A program made the translations under genes and the position numbers. A stretch of 64,000 nt of DNA, taken from Candidatus Poribacteria bacterium. GTDB lineage: Bacteria; Poribacteria; WGA-4E; PCPOR2b. Of this stretch, positions 1 through 8,677 are shown in pieces. A model generated the notes under the pieces. It was not told the origin of the DNA. It worked only from the letters and a program-made list of their open reading frames with translations, and made no database searches. Location: the NCBI GenBank assembly GCA_022822785.1, contig JAJEAL010000087.1, positions 21,277 to 85,276 of the forward strand. The letters run 5' to 3'. Each line of letters starts with the position of its first letter. Position 1 is the stretch's first letter.

Positions 1-2
1 AG

Positions 3-407
3 AGGAAGGGCTGTTATCGGCGCGTTGTGACGGCCGGGCTAGCTATTGGGATAATCGTTGCCGCGGTCGGGGGATTGCTCTATCAACGATTGGGCGGGAC
101 TGAAGGCGCGCAACATTGGATGGCAGAGCGTGCCTTGGACGCTGTCGAAGCACATCTGTTGATGAAAGCTCCGGATGGTAACTGGCTGCGGAAACCGGAT
201 GGTGTCTCCGACGAAGAAATCCGTAATCGATTTAATCGTGTTCGGCAAGCAACTGTAGATCGGCGGACAGATCTGATACAACTAAATCAGGTCCTCAGAG
301 AGTACCAATCCAAATTTCAGCGCGGACAGCCAGCGACCAATGAAGCTATCGAATTTCTGAACGCTATTGAAGGGACAATCGTATCGGAGTCGAGCGGGGG
401 TGGCTAA
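3..407 (+). CDS. Membrane-anchored protein, 5'-truncated by window edge
   Basis: I do not recognise the family. The frame is open to the window edge, and the only internal start (GTG at 27) has no well-placed ribosome site, so the gene probably begins upstream. A basic stretch (RKGCYRR) precedes one hydrophobic segment (AIGIIVAAVGGLLY), as in a single-pass anchor with a cytoplasmic N-terminus. A charged, helix-rich soluble part of about 95 residues follows, ending in a Gly/Ser tail. It converges with the amidohydrolase gene on the other strand. Confidence 0.5.
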   Translation, partial: RKGCYRRVVTAGLAIGIIVAAVGGLLYQRLGGTEGAQHWMAERALDAVEAHLLMKAPDGNWLRKPDGVSDEEIRNRFNRVRQATVDRRTDLIQLNQVLREYQSKFQRGQPATNEAIEFLNAIEGTIVSESSGGG

Positions 408-445
408 CCCCATCCATTTTAACTACCTGCCCTTCGTAATTGACA

Positions 446-1738
446 TTAGGCAGCCGCACGAATATTCGCGCGTGTGCCGTCCACATCAAAGCAAGCGAAC
501 TGATTGTCGCGCATCAAGCGTGTGGCAATCTGCATCGCCTGTTTTTCGGTCATGTAACCATCCGCAATTTCTCCCTCAAGTGCACGACGAATCTCGTTAC
601 GCGCTTGAATTGCGTAAGCCATGGAGCTGGTGGGCCAGCCGGTGTCCCCACCAAAGGCGAAGATTTTATTCGACGGCACCGCGTGGATGAACCGACGCAA
701 AAAATCACGGGAGCTATACGGATCTATACTCCACGCCCAACACAGATCGACCCAGATGTTACGATAATGCTTCGCTAGGGCGACAAGCTCATCGTTATAC
801 GGATAAGCAATGTGCATCAGGACAAACTTGGCATCCAAGTAGCGAGCAAAAAGTTCACACATATTCCCAGCAGGAATCCGATGCACCGGCATCCGATCGT
901 TTCCCGCGTAGTAGCCTGTGTGAATCTTGAACGGAAGATTGTGTTTAATCGACAATTCGACCCCACGTGCCCAACACCAATCGCCCAAACAGAGATAGGT
1001 GTCAACATCGAGCTCCGCCGCGGGTTGGTTTAACACTTGGGAGAGCGCAGCCGATGCCTCAACATCGTTCCGTTCAATCCAATTGAGGGTCCGGTTATAG
1101 GCATGCTGTGCTTTTACCGCAATCGCGCACGGCGCATACTTCTCAAAAATTGCCTCCATCCCCTGTTGAAGCGTCCGGAGATCTTTCACTTCGACACCCG
1201 TCTCAGCGTGAATCTGCTCCGTGTCAATCTGCCCATTACAAAACCCAGCCCATGAAAGGTCGTAGAGAAAGAAGTCCAGACCAGAATGATCAGGCAAACA
1301 GGGCCAACAGAAATCGTCAGTCTGTACATGGTCGAGGTTTGCTACATCGTGCAGCAGACGATAACGCTCACCGGGCTTGCGTAGGGTTTTAATTTTCTCT
1401 CCCACTGACTCTAAGGCTTCTCCAGTGAGGTCGTCAATTCCGTAGACGTGCTCCGCAATGAGGCGCACCGCCTCACCATATCCGGTGAACTGGGTCGCTT
1501 CCCACGCTTCCTGAATCCCCTTAAAACGTCCAGCAATATCCGGGTCCGACGCATCCATCAAACGTTGCATCGCCTCCGGTGATGCCCCCGCCGTGTTGAG
1601 GTCTGCGGGAACATAATTTCCAAAGAGGTCTTGTAAAATATCGGGACCATCTGCCAACCACTCCGGCTCTTTTCGCAGGTGTTCATGCGTGTCAACCAGA
1701 GGGGTCGCTTGGATATGATGTGCAAGATCTGTCGGCAT
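446..1738 (-). CDS. Amidohydrolase-family metal-dependent hydrolase
   Basis: This 430-residue protein looks like an amidohydrolase-superfamily (COG2159 or uronate-isomerase-like) TIM barrel. The N-terminal metal motif DTHEHL lies at residues 16-21 (His18, His20). Further likely ligands are in KIHTGYYAGND, VLMHIAYPY and the late FGGDTGW aspartate. The substrate cannot be read from the sequence; a sugar acid or lactone is plausible given the epimerase and cyclase genes on the opposite strand. The ATG is preceded by AAAGGA. The gene is divergent from the epimerase at 1856, so the 117-bp gap should hold two promoters, neither of which is clear-cut. Confidence 0.8.
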   Translation of the reverse strand: MPTDLAHHIQATPLVDTHEHLRKEPEWLADGPDILQDLFGNYVPADLNTAGASPEAMQRLMDASDPDIAGRFKGIQEAWEATQFTGYGEAVRLIAEHVYGIDDLTGEALESVGEKIKTLRKPGERYRLLHDVANLDHVQTDDFCWPCLPDHSGLDFFLYDLSWAGFCNGQIDTEQIHAETGVEVKDLRTLQQGMEAIFEKYAPCAIAVKAQHAYNRTLNWIERNDVEASAALSQVLNQPAAELDVDTYLCLGDWCWARGVELSIKHNLPFKIHTGYYAGNDRMPVHRIPAGNMCELFARYLDAKFVLMHIAYPYNDELVALAKHYRNIWVDLCWAWSIDPYSSRDFLRRFIHAVPSNKIFAFGGDTGWPTSSMAYAIQARNEIRRALEGEIADGYMTEKQAMQIATRLMRDNQFACFDVDGTRANIRAAA

Positions 1739-1855
1739 ATTTCTGATCCTTTCTAGCGTTGAATCGTGTTATAATCACCTCGAAGTTAAGCATTAATTCA
1801 GTAGTTTAACAGAGCTTAACGTTTTACTCAAGAAATTTATAAAAGGGGTGGGATT

Positions 1856-2668
1856 ATGGACAACGAAAAGACACAGGCCGCCGGAATGCAGATTGGACTT
1901 CTCATCGGAAGCCTAGACCAACTGGAGGATGTAGCGGCATGGGGCTATGATTACGCTGAAATCGCACCCGGCCTCCTCGGAATTGATGAGGACGCTGGAA
2001 CTATCGAACAGGAGGCACTTGAGCAAATTCGGAGGGCACCCGTGCCGGTTACTGCAATGTGCGGTTTTTTGGCTCGGTCAAAAGTGGTTGGACCCCATAT
2101 TGACGACGTAGGGACGCGCGACTATGTGACACGTCTTTTCGACGCAATGCAGCAGGCTGGAGTTCCAGTTATCGGCTACGGTAGCGGCGGATCCCGCTTT
2201 GTGCCCGACGGATTTTCCCGCGACCGCGCATTGGAGCAGGTAAATGATTTCCTCCAGATGTGCGCCGACTTGGGCGAACCACGCGGGGTACAGGTCGCCC
2301 TTGAACCGTATAACTATGACGATGCGAATCTCATCAATACAGTTCCAGAGGGGATTGAGATGGTTCGGGAGGTCAACCGTCCCGGCATCCAGTTGATGGC
2401 GGATTTCTTCCACATGCAGCTGAACGACGAACCATTCGACGCACTCGCAGCGGCGGGCCCATACCTAATCCACGCACATATCGCCGAGCCGGGACGAGGA
2501 CGACCCGAAACAACGCCAGCTGAGCACGCAGCCTATCTACGCGTGTTGTGTGAGGCAGGATACTATGGACCCGTGACGCAGACCGGCGAACTGCCCGCTT
2601 ACGATTCGCCTGCAGAAGCCGCGGCAACACTCAAGCGATTCGCTCGGGAAGCAGAGGAGAAAAAATGA
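1856..2668 (+). CDS. Sugar phosphate isomerase/epimerase-like TIM barrel
   Basis: This 270-residue protein is of the xylose-isomerase-like (AP endonuclease 2) superfamily. Likely metal and substrate positions are the Glu in VALEPYNYDD, the Asp/His in MADFFHMQ and HAHIAEPGRGRPE near the C-terminus. It probably interconverts or dehydrates a sugar derivative; the exact substrate is unknown. The ATG follows AAAAGGGGTGGG. Its stop overlaps the start of the next gene (ATGA), so the two are translationally coupled and probably act in one pathway. Confidence 0.85.
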   Translation: MDNEKTQAAGMQIGLLIGSLDQLEDVAAWGYDYAEIAPGLLGIDEDAGTIEQEALEQIRRAPVPVTAMCGFLARSKVVGPHIDDVGTRDYVTRLFDAMQQAGVPVIGYGSGGSRFVPDGFSRDRALEQVNDFLQMCADLGEPRGVQVALEPYNYDDANLINTVPEGIEMVREVNRPGIQLMADFFHMQLNDEPFDALAAAGPYLIHAHIAEPGRGRPETTPAEHAAYLRVLCEAGYYGPVTQTGELPAYDSPAEAAATLKRFAREAEEKK

Positions 2669-3363
2669 CAGCACCGACTTTCCATTACAGCCGCATCGTC
2701 GATCTTTCACGTCCACTGATTCCGAGTGAGGGGGGACATCCGTGGGTTCAATACGAGACGCAGATCGACAGCATCGTCACCGATCCCGAAACCGCTCCAG
2801 CGTCAGGTCGCTGGTATGTGGTCACACAGATTGGGATGAGCGGTCATGCGGGCACCCACGTCGAGGCGCCCTTGCACGCAGTCAAAAACGGTGCCGCGGT
2901 CGGTGAACTGCCGGTGGAGCAGTTCTTCGGTGAGGCGGTCATCTTGGACCTCAGCGATGTGCCGTGGTCAATGCCTATTGAGCGTCCACGCCTTGAGGAA
3001 GCAGCAGCACAAGCCGGAGGTATCCGGGCGGGTGACATCGCCTTTATCTATTTCGGTTGGGATCGTCGTGCTGTAGCGGAAGGCGGGGGGCCGCCCTATC
3101 CCACGCCTTCAGCGCTTCGTTGGTTGGTAGATACGGGGATAAAACTGCTCGGCATCGACAGCCCCGGACTTGAGGTGCCGAGCAGCCGCGAACTGATTAA
3201 CCACCACATCCTATTTGACCGGGGAATTCCGTTAATCGAAAGCCTCGCTCATTTGGAAGATCTCCGTGAAGGCCGTGTATACGTCTTTGCACAACCGTTG
3301 CCTGTTCTTGGAACGGATGCCATTCCGCTGCGTGTACTAGCGTTTGAGGGAACCGCTGATTAA
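2665..3363 (+). CDS. Cyclase-family hydrolase (kynurenine formamidase-like)
   Basis: This 232-residue protein carries the cyclase/formamidase metal signature H-x-G-T-H-x-x-x-P-x-H at residues 61-71 (HAGTHVEAPLH). The family (Pfam Cyclase, PF04199) hydrolyses formamides, lactones or related small rings. The first metal ligand normally has Asp in HxGTHxDxPxH; here the position is Glu, a common variant. It overlaps the preceding epimerase by four bases, suggesting sequential steps, for example isomerisation and lactone or amide opening of a sugar derivative. The name is by motif only; a tryptophan-pathway role is not supported by the neighbours. Confidence 0.82.
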   Translation: MTAPTFHYSRIVDLSRPLIPSEGGHPWVQYETQIDSIVTDPETAPASGRWYVVTQIGMSGHAGTHVEAPLHAVKNGAAVGELPVEQFFGEAVILDLSDVPWSMPIERPRLEEAAAQAGGIRAGDIAFIYFGWDRRAVAEGGGPPYPTPSALRWLVDTGIKLLGIDSPGLEVPSSRELINHHILFDRGIPLIESLAHLEDLREGRVYVFAQPLPVLGTDAIPLRVLAFEGTAD

Positions 3364-3424
3364 CATATAATAACGCAAGCTGCTACTTATAAAAAGCATT
3401 GCGAACCCAAGAAATGGGAGTTAA

Positions 3425-3545
3425 GTTGAGTCAACGCTGCTCGCAGTGGATTGCCAAATCCACTGCATACATGCAAAGATGGCTTGGATATGCCTATCCA
3501 AGTCTTGGACTCTCGGCGAAGTCGGAGCCGAGCAGGGTTTGCAAC
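3425..3545. repeat. Dispersed three-stem repeat, copy 1
   Basis: The gap between the convergent cyclase and phosphodiesterase genes has no gene. It holds three consecutive imperfect palindromes: AGTGGATTGCCAAATCCACT, CTTGGATATGCCTATCCAAG and CTCGGCGAAGTCGGAGCCGAG. The same order of stems occurs at 9895-10045. It could act as a bidirectional terminator or be a small non-autonomous mobile repeat. Confidence 0.6.
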
Positions 3546-3585
3546 TAGAAACTTAGATTATCAAAAATTCCTTTTAACACCATAA

Positions 3586-4395
3586 TCAAAAAATCTGCAT
3601 AATTGGCTGCCCTTCCCAATCCTCCGACATGGGCACATCCAGAACGTGAGCGAGCGTCGGCGCCGTGTCAAAGATACGCACTGGTCCTTTGATTTCGCCC
3701 GTCTGATTAATTTTGGGACCGGCCGCAATCCACGGAATCGTCAAATCTTCCGGCATATCTGTCCCGTGACTCTTTCCGTGCCCGCCGTGATCGCTCTGAA
3801 CGAGGATAAAGTAACCTTCCAAGAGATTTGCCTTTTCGAGTGCTTCGAGTAAAATCCCGATTGCCCGGTCCGCAATACCAATCTGTTCAATATATTCCTC
3901 AGACATCCAGGCATGTCGATGTCCTACAATATCCACCACGCCCAAATAGACAAAGCAGAAATCCGGTTGTTCAGCAGTCAGGTGTTCCGCTGCAACCTCC
4001 GCTATCGTTAGGTCACCCTCCAGATCGTCAAGGTTCTCCCTAAAATAGGAAAAATCGAGCGAACCCGGCGCCGCCAGATCCCGAAGCTGCTCCCAGTTAT
4101 AGATGAACGCCGTCTTCTTCTTCAGTGCGTGAGCAGCCTCAACGATACTCGGCACCGGGCGCACCATCGGCACCCATGTGTTGGTCGTGATACCGTGTCG
4201 TGATGGGGTTACGCCGCGAAACATCGAAGTGTGGCACGGTAACGTGGAAGATGGAACAACGCTCTGGGCGTTGAAAGTATAAGCCCCACGTGCAATCAGG
4301 GTATCGATATTCGGTGTGTTCGCCTGTTGGATGCCGTCAGGACGGCAGCCATCGATGACAATAAGGATGGTGCCGTAGTTTGAAGAGTTCTGCAT
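3586..4395 (-). CDS. Type I phosphodiesterase/nucleotide pyrophosphatase-like
   Basis: This 269-residue protein belongs to the alkaline-phosphatase superfamily. It shows the first metal Asp in LIVIDGCRPDG, the probable catalytic Thr in SSTLPCHTSMFRG, and later metal sites in GVVDIVGHRHAW and QSDHGGHGKSHGTD. No signal peptide is visible, so it is probably cytoplasmic. It likely hydrolyses phosphate mono- or diesters of small metabolites. I chose the ATG at 4395 rather than an upstream TTG at 4410. It is divergent from the oxidoreductase at 4655. Confidence 0.8.
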   Translation of the reverse strand: MQNSSNYGTILIVIDGCRPDGIQQANTPNIDTLIARGAYTFNAQSVVPSSTLPCHTSMFRGVTPSRHGITTNTWVPMVRPVPSIVEAAHALKKKTAFIYNWEQLRDLAAPGSLDFSYFRENLDDLEGDLTIAEVAAEHLTAEQPDFCFVYLGVVDIVGHRHAWMSEEYIEQIGIADRAIGILLEALEKANLLEGYFILVQSDHGGHGKSHGTDMPEDLTIPWIAAGPKINQTGEIKGPVRIFDTAPTLAHVLDVPMSEDWEGQPIMQIF

Positions 4396-4541
4396 AAAAT
4401 GTGCCCCCAATCGTGTGAAATAACTTTAACCCGTACATAATGGAATCTTGACGAACCTTGATCAACACCATCTATGATACCCCATCATGACATCGTGCAC
4501 AAGCGGGAATTCCTACCACCGACTCAATGGACTCAAAGCAC

Positions 4542-4570
4542 TTGACACAGTGCTGATTTCCGAGTATAGT
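4542..4570 (+). promoter_or_regulatory. Sigma70-type promoter for the 4655 gene
   Basis: TTGACA (4542-4547) and TATAGT (4565-4570) are separated by exactly 17 bases. Transcription would start near 4577, giving a leader of about 78 nt before the ATG at 4655. The match is close to consensus in both boxes. Confidence 0.7.
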
Positions 4571-4654
4571 TAGAGCACATCAACCTTTTGGATAAATGGT
4601 TATAAACCCCGGTTGAGTCGGGATGAAATCCTAACGAAAACTTTGGAGCGCAGA

Positions 4655-5659
4655 ATGGCAAAAATACGAATGGCTCAGTATGGAACCAAACATGGACACG
4701 CCTCCGGCAAATTGCAGGCGATGCAGCTAAATGATGATGTCGAAATCGCTGGCGTTTTTGAACCTGATCCGCAACAACGTGCTGCACTTGAAGGATCGGG
4801 CGGTGCTTTTGCAGGCGTACACTGGTTCGACGACAAGAGCGAGATGTTGGAGGATGAGAGCATTGTGGCGATTGCTTCTGAGGGACTTAACGCGGAAAGC
4901 CTTGATCAGACCGAAGAGATCGTCGCCGCTGGCAAGCATGTCTGGTACGACAAACCCGCCGGCGATAACTGGACACAGTGGCAGCGAGTTGTCGCGGCGG
5001 CGGAGGAAAAAGGACTCCTCATTCAGATAGGCTATATGCTGCGTTATCATTCAGCTTTCAAGCAGGTTGCTAGCTGGGCGAAGTCAGGTTTTTTGGGCGA
5101 TATTTTTGCGGTACGTGCCCATATGTCCACGAATATCACCGAAGAAGCCCGCACTCGGATCAGCGACACGCATCATGGGGGTATCTTCTTCGATTTGGGT
5201 GGCCACATGCTCGATCAAGTGGTCTGGATTTTGGGGCGTCCGGTAAACGTGACTTCGTTTTTGCGGAACGATACCGGTGCAGTGCCAGCGTTTCAGGATA
5301 ATACCTTGGGGGTCTTCGAGTTTGAAAATGCCCTCGCTTTTATCGACATCGCCGCAATGGAGACACAACCGGCAGCGCGCCGCTTTGAGGTTTATGGTAG
5401 TCAGGGAAGTGCCATCATTGTCGAACCCTTTGAACCCGGTCTGCAAATCCGCCTCTGTCTAGCAGAAGCAAAAGATGGTTACCAAGAAGGTGAGCAGTTT
5501 GTGAAGATAGACGGGGAGGGTCGTGGTAGAACCTATGAACTCGAATTAGAAGCTTTTGTGGCAACTATCGAGGAGAAGCAGCCGCCGGATCGACCGATGT
5601 CGCATGAGCTGCTCGTACAGGAAACGCTGCTGCGTGCAACAGGCAGAATTTCGGACTAA
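4655..5659 (+). CDS. Gfo/Idh/MocA-family oxidoreductase
   Basis: This 334-residue NAD(P)-dependent dehydrogenase-like protein has an N-terminal Rossmann-type half followed by the Gfo/Idh C-terminal alpha/beta half. The family EKP motif appears as WYDKPAGDN, with Asp in place of Glu. HHGGIFFDLGGHMLDQVVWILG is the typical catalytic-helix region. The family oxidises or reduces sugars and sugar derivatives. The ATG at 4655 (GGAGCG upstream) is preferred over a TTG at 4613 in the same frame. A gene for a GNAT/TIM-barrel fusion follows after 36 bases, probably in the same transcript. Confidence 0.87.
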   Translation: MAKIRMAQYGTKHGHASGKLQAMQLNDDVEIAGVFEPDPQQRAALEGSGGAFAGVHWFDDKSEMLEDESIVAIASEGLNAESLDQTEEIVAAGKHVWYDKPAGDNWTQWQRVVAAAEEKGLLIQIGYMLRYHSAFKQVASWAKSGFLGDIFAVRAHMSTNITEEARTRISDTHHGGIFFDLGGHMLDQVVWILGRPVNVTSFLRNDTGAVPAFQDNTLGVFEFENALAFIDIAAMETQPAARRFEVYGSQGSAIIVEPFEPGLQIRLCLAEAKDGYQEGEQFVKIDGEGRGRTYELELEAFVATIEEKQPPDRPMSHELLVQETLLRATGRISD

Positions 5660-5695
5660 ATTGCAGGTGTTTCTCTGCCCACGAGAGAGGGCATT

Positions 5696-7510
5696 ATGGG
5701 CGACAACACAACAAATCTAGCTATCCGCACCCTTACTGACGCTGATATCCCCAAGATTGCGACTTTCTTTGATGGACTGTCCGAGGCAAGCCGCTATTTC
5801 TATCACCCGTACCCCTTTGATCAAGATGCGGTCGCTAAGATTGCAGAAGAACTTCACAATTCCAGCTGCGTCCATATCGGCGCGTTTAGCGACGAACAGT
5901 TGGTCGGGCATGTCTGGTACCGTGGCGGAGATGGAGATAGTTATCCAAGTTTGGGCATTGGGATTGTCGATGCTTTTCACAACAGAGGCATCGGTCAAAA
6001 ACTGATGGGACGGATCGAAGGGGTTGCCCGTGAGCGTGGGGAGCAGGGACTCGCGTTGACCTGTTATCGGGAGAACTATCGCGCGCTTCGGGTGTATGCC
6101 AAGCAGGGGTATCGCCTCGTCGGAAGAACCGGCGACAATGTCCAGTTTCGGATGGTTCGCAATTTCGCTGACGATGATACGCCGTACACAATACGAGGCG
6201 TGTACGCTTCAAGCATCCCGTGGAACATCGCGCCGTTGACAACAGATACTTGGGGGCTTGACGATTGGAAATGGTATATTGAACTGCTTAATGCAGCGGG
6301 CTGCAATCTGTTGAAGCTCTATATCTGGCCCACACAGTATTACCACCCGGACGAGCCGGAGCTGGCTGCCAATGCGTGGCGTTATCAGGTCTGGCGTGAC
6401 GCGCTCGCGTATGCCCGTGTAATGGGCATGGAAACCCATGTCGGCTTTTCGAGCGGGACCGTGCCGCCTTCCACATGGCTGCGCTACCCCGAACTACGAG
6501 CCGAAGATGTCAACTACACCGGCATCACCCTCTGCTGGCAACGCGGGAAAGAACGCATCTTACCGTATCAGGAATACCTAATCGATACCTTTGCGGACGT
6601 GGCGGACAGCTTCGTTCTCTGGTTCGCGGATCCAGGCGCCTGTATCTGTTCCGAGTGCCGGGACTACCTCCGGGTCATGTTGAGCGCTCTGCACACGCTG
6701 TCTACGGCCATCGACGGCAGAGCATCAATCACGGCTTGCCCTTGGTGGATTGAACATATCGAAGCCGGACGAAACGGTTTTGCACCCCACTCAAATCTAC
6801 GCCATCGAATTGCAGCAGAACTCCCCGAAGGAAGCGCGGTGATCGTTAGGAGTGTCGAATATGAAACGATTGACATCATGCGTGAGCATGGATTGGTCCC
6901 TTTGCCGCTTGCGTTCTTCCTTGACCCGGAGGGCGGATTTGAGTCAAATAACATCTTGCCGGAACCCAAATTAACACAGATTGATGCGTGGCTCGAAAGA
7001 GGGCTTGAGGAAAAACACACTGCTTCGCTCGCTTATCGCTTAACGCCTTATACGCAGTATCCGGGGGATTACTACTTTTTTCGTAGACAATTGAATCCAA
7101 CGCAGCCGACGGAAACTATCCTCGCAGGACTTGGCGAGTATATTTGTAATCCGTACCGGCGAGAAGAATTTCGAGATGATGGCAGCCACTTTGCTGCAGC
7201 GATGGGGTCCCTTGACCGGTGGTGGAACGACCGGCAGGAACAAGATCTGGAAAATACAGTGGCAGAACTCAATACCCTCGCGAAAACGCAGGACGCTGTC
7301 AGAGACATTGCCGATGCGGCGACCCTATTAAACCGATTGGCGCATGGGTTGGGCAATCAATCGCTTGAGGCTTTCACCGAAGACCTACGGATTCAGATGA
7401 GTCCCATGCCGATTTTCCGAGGGTTGACACTTGATTATCTCTGGTCAGGTCGGGCGCAGGCGTTTCTGCAACTCCGCGTTCAAAATTGGTTGAGACGGCT
7501 ACAGCTGTAA
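5696..7510 (+). CDS. GNAT acetyltransferase fused to glycosidase-like TIM barrel
   Basis: The protein has 604 residues. Residues 1 to about 155 form a GNAT domain, with beta-strand VGHVWYRGG, the acetyl-CoA loop NRGIGQKLM and ENYRALRVYAKQGYRLVG. From about 160 the chain changes to a region beginning IRGVYASSIPWNIAPLTTDTWGLDDWKWYIELLNAAGCN, which looks like the start of a glycoside-hydrolase-like barrel. A CxxC element (CICSEC) lies at about 310. No catalytic acid pair can be assigned with confidence. It follows a Gfo/Idh gene closely, suggesting work on an amino or acetylated sugar. No frameshift is seen at the junction. Confidence 0.7.
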   Translation: MGDNTTNLAIRTLTDADIPKIATFFDGLSEASRYFYHPYPFDQDAVAKIAEELHNSSCVHIGAFSDEQLVGHVWYRGGDGDSYPSLGIGIVDAFHNRGIGQKLMGRIEGVARERGEQGLALTCYRENYRALRVYAKQGYRLVGRTGDNVQFRMVRNFADDDTPYTIRGVYASSIPWNIAPLTTDTWGLDDWKWYIELLNAAGCNLLKLYIWPTQYYHPDEPELAANAWRYQVWRDALAYARVMGMETHVGFSSGTVPPSTWLRYPELRAEDVNYTGITLCWQRGKERILPYQEYLIDTFADVADSFVLWFADPGACICSECRDYLRVMLSALHTLSTAIDGRASITACPWWIEHIEAGRNGFAPHSNLRHRIAAELPEGSAVIVRSVEYETIDIMREHGLVPLPLAFFLDPEGGFESNNILPEPKLTQIDAWLERGLEEKHTASLAYRLTPYTQYPGDYYFFRRQLNPTQPTETILAGLGEYICNPYRREEFRDDGSHFAAAMGSLDRWWNDRQEQDLENTVAELNTLAKTQDAVRDIADAATLLNRLAHGLGNQSLEAFTEDLRIQMSPMPIFRGLTLDYLWSGRAQAFLQLRVQNWLRRLQL

Positions 7511-7514
7511 AAAC

Positions 7515-7648
7515 TATTTATGGTGAATTAGACAAATAAGCAAACATGAAAAGTAGTAGGCACACTCCGTGTGCCGTAACTCCGTGCACAACGTCCTGGC
7601 CTCGCTCGTTCACAGTGTTCAAGTAGTTCTAAAATCTACCATAATTTA
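7515..7648. repeat. Inverted-repeat-flanked intergenic element, copy A
   Basis: The gap begins with ATTTATGGTGAATTAGAC and ends with TTCTAAAATCTACCATAATT, which are imperfect inverted repeats of each other. The 15-mer CTAAAATCTACCATA (7629-7643) recurs exactly at 57197-57211, where the left end is also similar. The interior has a short palindrome (GGCACACTCCGTGTGCC). It looks like a small MITE-like or REP-like element. Confidence 0.5.
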
Positions 7649-7661
7649 CTAAGGGAAAAAT

Positions 7662-8642
7662 ATGGCATTACTACGATGGGGTATACTCGGTTGTGGGGAT
7701 GTGGCAGAATATAAAGGTGGCCCCCCGCTCTATACGGTTAAAGATTCTGAACTAATTGCAGTCATGCGCCGTGATAGAGAGAAGGCGGAAGGATTCGCAG
7801 CAAGACACGACGCAAAACGCGCTTATCACACGGTTGAAGGGCTGCTAGCGGATGACGAGATTAACGCAGTCTATATCGCAACACCGCCATATCTGCATTG
7901 CGAGCAGACGATTCTCGCCGCAGAGGCAGGGAAACATATTCTCTGTGAAAAACCGATGGGGTTGAATGTCGCCGAGTGCCAGCGGATGGTCGATGCTTGC
8001 CGTGAGAACAACGTCTCTCTCACAATTGCCTACTACCGACCCTTTTTCCCGAATCTCGTAAAAATGAAAGAATTGATGCAAGCGGGTGCAATTGGGGAGA
8101 TTGTGCTAGCACGGGTCAATCATACCGCTTCTTATGATCCAACCAATCATGAGTGGGGGGCGTGGCGCACCGATCCGAAGATTAGTGGTGGGGGAGTCTT
8201 GATGGATCTAGGAAGTCACCGAATCGATCTGCTGATGTACCTATTGGGCGAAGTGGATGCTGTGTGCGGATACGCAGAAAACGTGCACTTGCCCTATCCG
8301 GTTGATGATTCTGCTGCCTTTACCTTACGCTTTGAAAATGGGACACACGCCGTTGCAAATATAAATTGGAACGTTGGTATTTCTGTGGACGAAGTTGAAG
8401 TCTACGGTACGGAAGGGAGTTTGCGCTGCAATCCGCTCAACAGCGGCAACCTAATGCTGCAAACAAAGGATAAAAGCCAGTCATTTGATCAACCGCCTTT
8501 GCCGTATATGCACACGGGACTGATCGAAGCGCTCGTCAATCAGATGCGTACTGGTGTACCAATCCGATGTACGGGGGAGGTGGGCTTAAAGACAAATGCA
8601 ATTATCGCCGACATTTATGCGAATAGTGTAAAACGCAAATAG
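7662..8642 (+). CDS. Gfo/Idh/MocA-family oxidoreductase
   Basis: This 326-residue protein has the nucleotide-binding start WGILGCGDVAEYKGGPP and the family signature GKHILCEKPMGL near residue 95. GGGVLMDLGSHRIDLLMYLLGE carries the conserved Asp/His of the catalytic region. Such enzymes act on sugars, inositols or their derivatives with NAD(P). The canonical EKP distinguishes it from the paralogue at 4655. It is monocistronic in appearance, with a repeat element upstream and a convergent unknown gene downstream. Confidence 0.9.
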   Translation: MALLRWGILGCGDVAEYKGGPPLYTVKDSELIAVMRRDREKAEGFAARHDAKRAYHTVEGLLADDEINAVYIATPPYLHCEQTILAAEAGKHILCEKPMGLNVAECQRMVDACRENNVSLTIAYYRPFFPNLVKMKELMQAGAIGEIVLARVNHTASYDPTNHEWGAWRTDPKISGGGVLMDLGSHRIDLLMYLLGEVDAVCGYAENVHLPYPVDDSAAFTLRFENGTHAVANINWNVGISVDEVEVYGTEGSLRCNPLNSGNLMLQTKDKSQSFDQPPLPYMHTGLIEALVNQMRTGVPIRCTGEVGLKTNAIIADIYANSVKRK

Positions 8643-8677
8643 ACCTGATAGGTAGGCTAAACACGTTTCACGCCGCT

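Noticed and set aside
1760..1780. TATAAT at about 1769 as promoter of the 1856 gene
   Set aside because: No acceptable -35 at 16-18 bases; the nearby TTGAAT is only 5 bases away.
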